From: Tupaia tana
Lineage: Eukaryota; Chordata; Mammalia; Scandentia; Tupaiidae
Length of the DNA: 64,000 nt
Assembly: GCA_026018925.1 (NCBI GenBank)
Contig: JAKSZU010000016.1
Location: 3,161,501-3,225,500 of the forward strand
Direction: 5' to 3'
Both the position numbers and the translations under genes were made by a program. The notes beneath the pieces were generated by a model, which made no database searches, was not told the origin of the DNA, and saw nothing but the letters and a program-made list of their open reading frames with translations. Shown piece by piece: positions 63,521 through 64,000 of the stretch. How positions within the stretch are numbered: position 1 is the stretch's first letter; each line of letters begins with the position of its first letter.

Positions 63521-64000
63521 AACCAGCGACTTTCTTTGGGTGCTCAGTTGCTGCCAGGAAGGCCTGGCTGCGTGAATACTGGGGAAATCTGAATTACATG
63601 CTCCGTGGGGATGGGACTGGCTCTGTATCCAAGGCGGCGAATGATAGGAACAATGTATGAACTGCCCAAACTGTGCCATAGGCTTGGAGCTGGCAGGACA
63701 ACAATGCCTCAGGGAACCTGGAAATCTGAGGAATTTCATTGTCTAGCCTGGAGCCTTGGGATCTTCATGGATAAAACGGGAGTGGACAGCCCCCACTTGG
63801 CAGCACTGCTCGAACTGGAGCCCAGCACTGAGTGGCTGTCCCTGCAGGGAGATGAGAGGTGATGAGGCTTTTCTGCTTTGCCGCTGCTGGTCCCTCTCCC
63901 TGAGCTCCCCTTCCCAGAGCCACCCTGCAGTCCTTCCTCCAGCCCTCCCTGAGGGTTACAAAGCCAGTCTGCTGCTCAGAATCCATACCTGCGCCCTGGC
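63521..64000 (+). other. Unique GC-rich right edge
   Basis: No repeat recognised. Open frames on both strands are short and overlapping. If the segment at 63230-63520 is a promoter, an untranslated first exon could lie here, but no splice donor can be chosen with confidence. Confidence 0.4.

Noticed and set aside
63086..63739. 217-codon minus-strand open frame as a gene
   Set aside because: GC-rich chance frame opposite other open frames, low-complexity Gly/Arg/Pro composition, no domain recognised.

Overview
The window reads as repeat-rich, non-coding DNA from a placental mammal. The evidence is ancient mammalian repeats (MIR, L2, MER5A-like and Tigger-like DNA transposons, MaLR LTRs, HAL1/L1), processed pseudogenes of HNRNPL and CENPS, and about 55 copies of lineage-specific tRNA-derived SINEs in both orientations. 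The SINE set resembles in general character the tRNA-derived CYN families reported from colugos (Dermoptera). That species guess is inference from memory and was not tested by search. I see no exon I would defend as part of a living protein-coding gene, no structural RNA gene and no CRISPR array.

SINE groups used below, named only for this annotation. S1: about 260 bp, head GGGACCAGCAGTTGGCGTAA, B box GGTTCGAGTCC, a body with GAGAATGGAGGAGAAGG, tail CTATAGCAAAAACCTCTC-An. It includes the youngest-looking copies, several with 12-15 bp target-site duplications (TSDs). S2: about 130-180 bp, the same kind of head but jumping from the T-arm to CTTTCTCACTTTCTCTC, ending in AAT- or AAAT-rich tails. 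S3: head like GGGCCGGCCCCATGGC, body AGCTTGAAAAACACACC, tail CTCTGGCAATTAAAAA; older. S4: head with AGGCTGACCCACA, tail CTCATGGAAGAAAT. S5: degenerate, always seen in reverse, with a CAGCCTCCCA-like segment.

Layout. 0.1-5 kb: an HNRNPL processed pseudogene (minus strand) split by a 2.26-kb HAL1-like element carrying an almost open L1-type ORF1, flanked by a 17-bp TSD. 5-10 kb: SINEs, a MIR and a 1,010-bp solo LTR with a 6-bp TSD. 10.3-13.6 kb: a near-complete MaLR provirus-like element, then another MaLR LTR. 14-31 kb: dense SINEs, a CENPS processed pseudogene abutting an endogenous-retrovirus pol scrap (16.9-17.7 kb), L2, MIR, a Tigger-like element and a mariner-like hairpin MITE. 31-43 kb: repeat-poor blocks with MIR/L2 and a second hairpin MITE. 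43-50 kb: repeat-poor DNA with candidate conserved non-coding segments, a 15-copy 33-bp minisatellite whose variants are all synonymous in one frame, a MER5A-like element and a roughly 24-bp degenerate minisatellite of about 1 kb. 50-64 kb: SINEs (one nested inside another), a MaLR LTR, L1 ORF2-like scraps, a 62-bp triplication, a third hairpin MITE and, near the right edge, a GC-rich segment with a perfect CRE and GC boxes.

There is no operon-like organisation. The content is a record of retrotransposition, nested insertion and tandem-repeat growth. SINE and old-repeat boundaries are read by eye and are good to roughly 5-20 bp unless a TSD is given.
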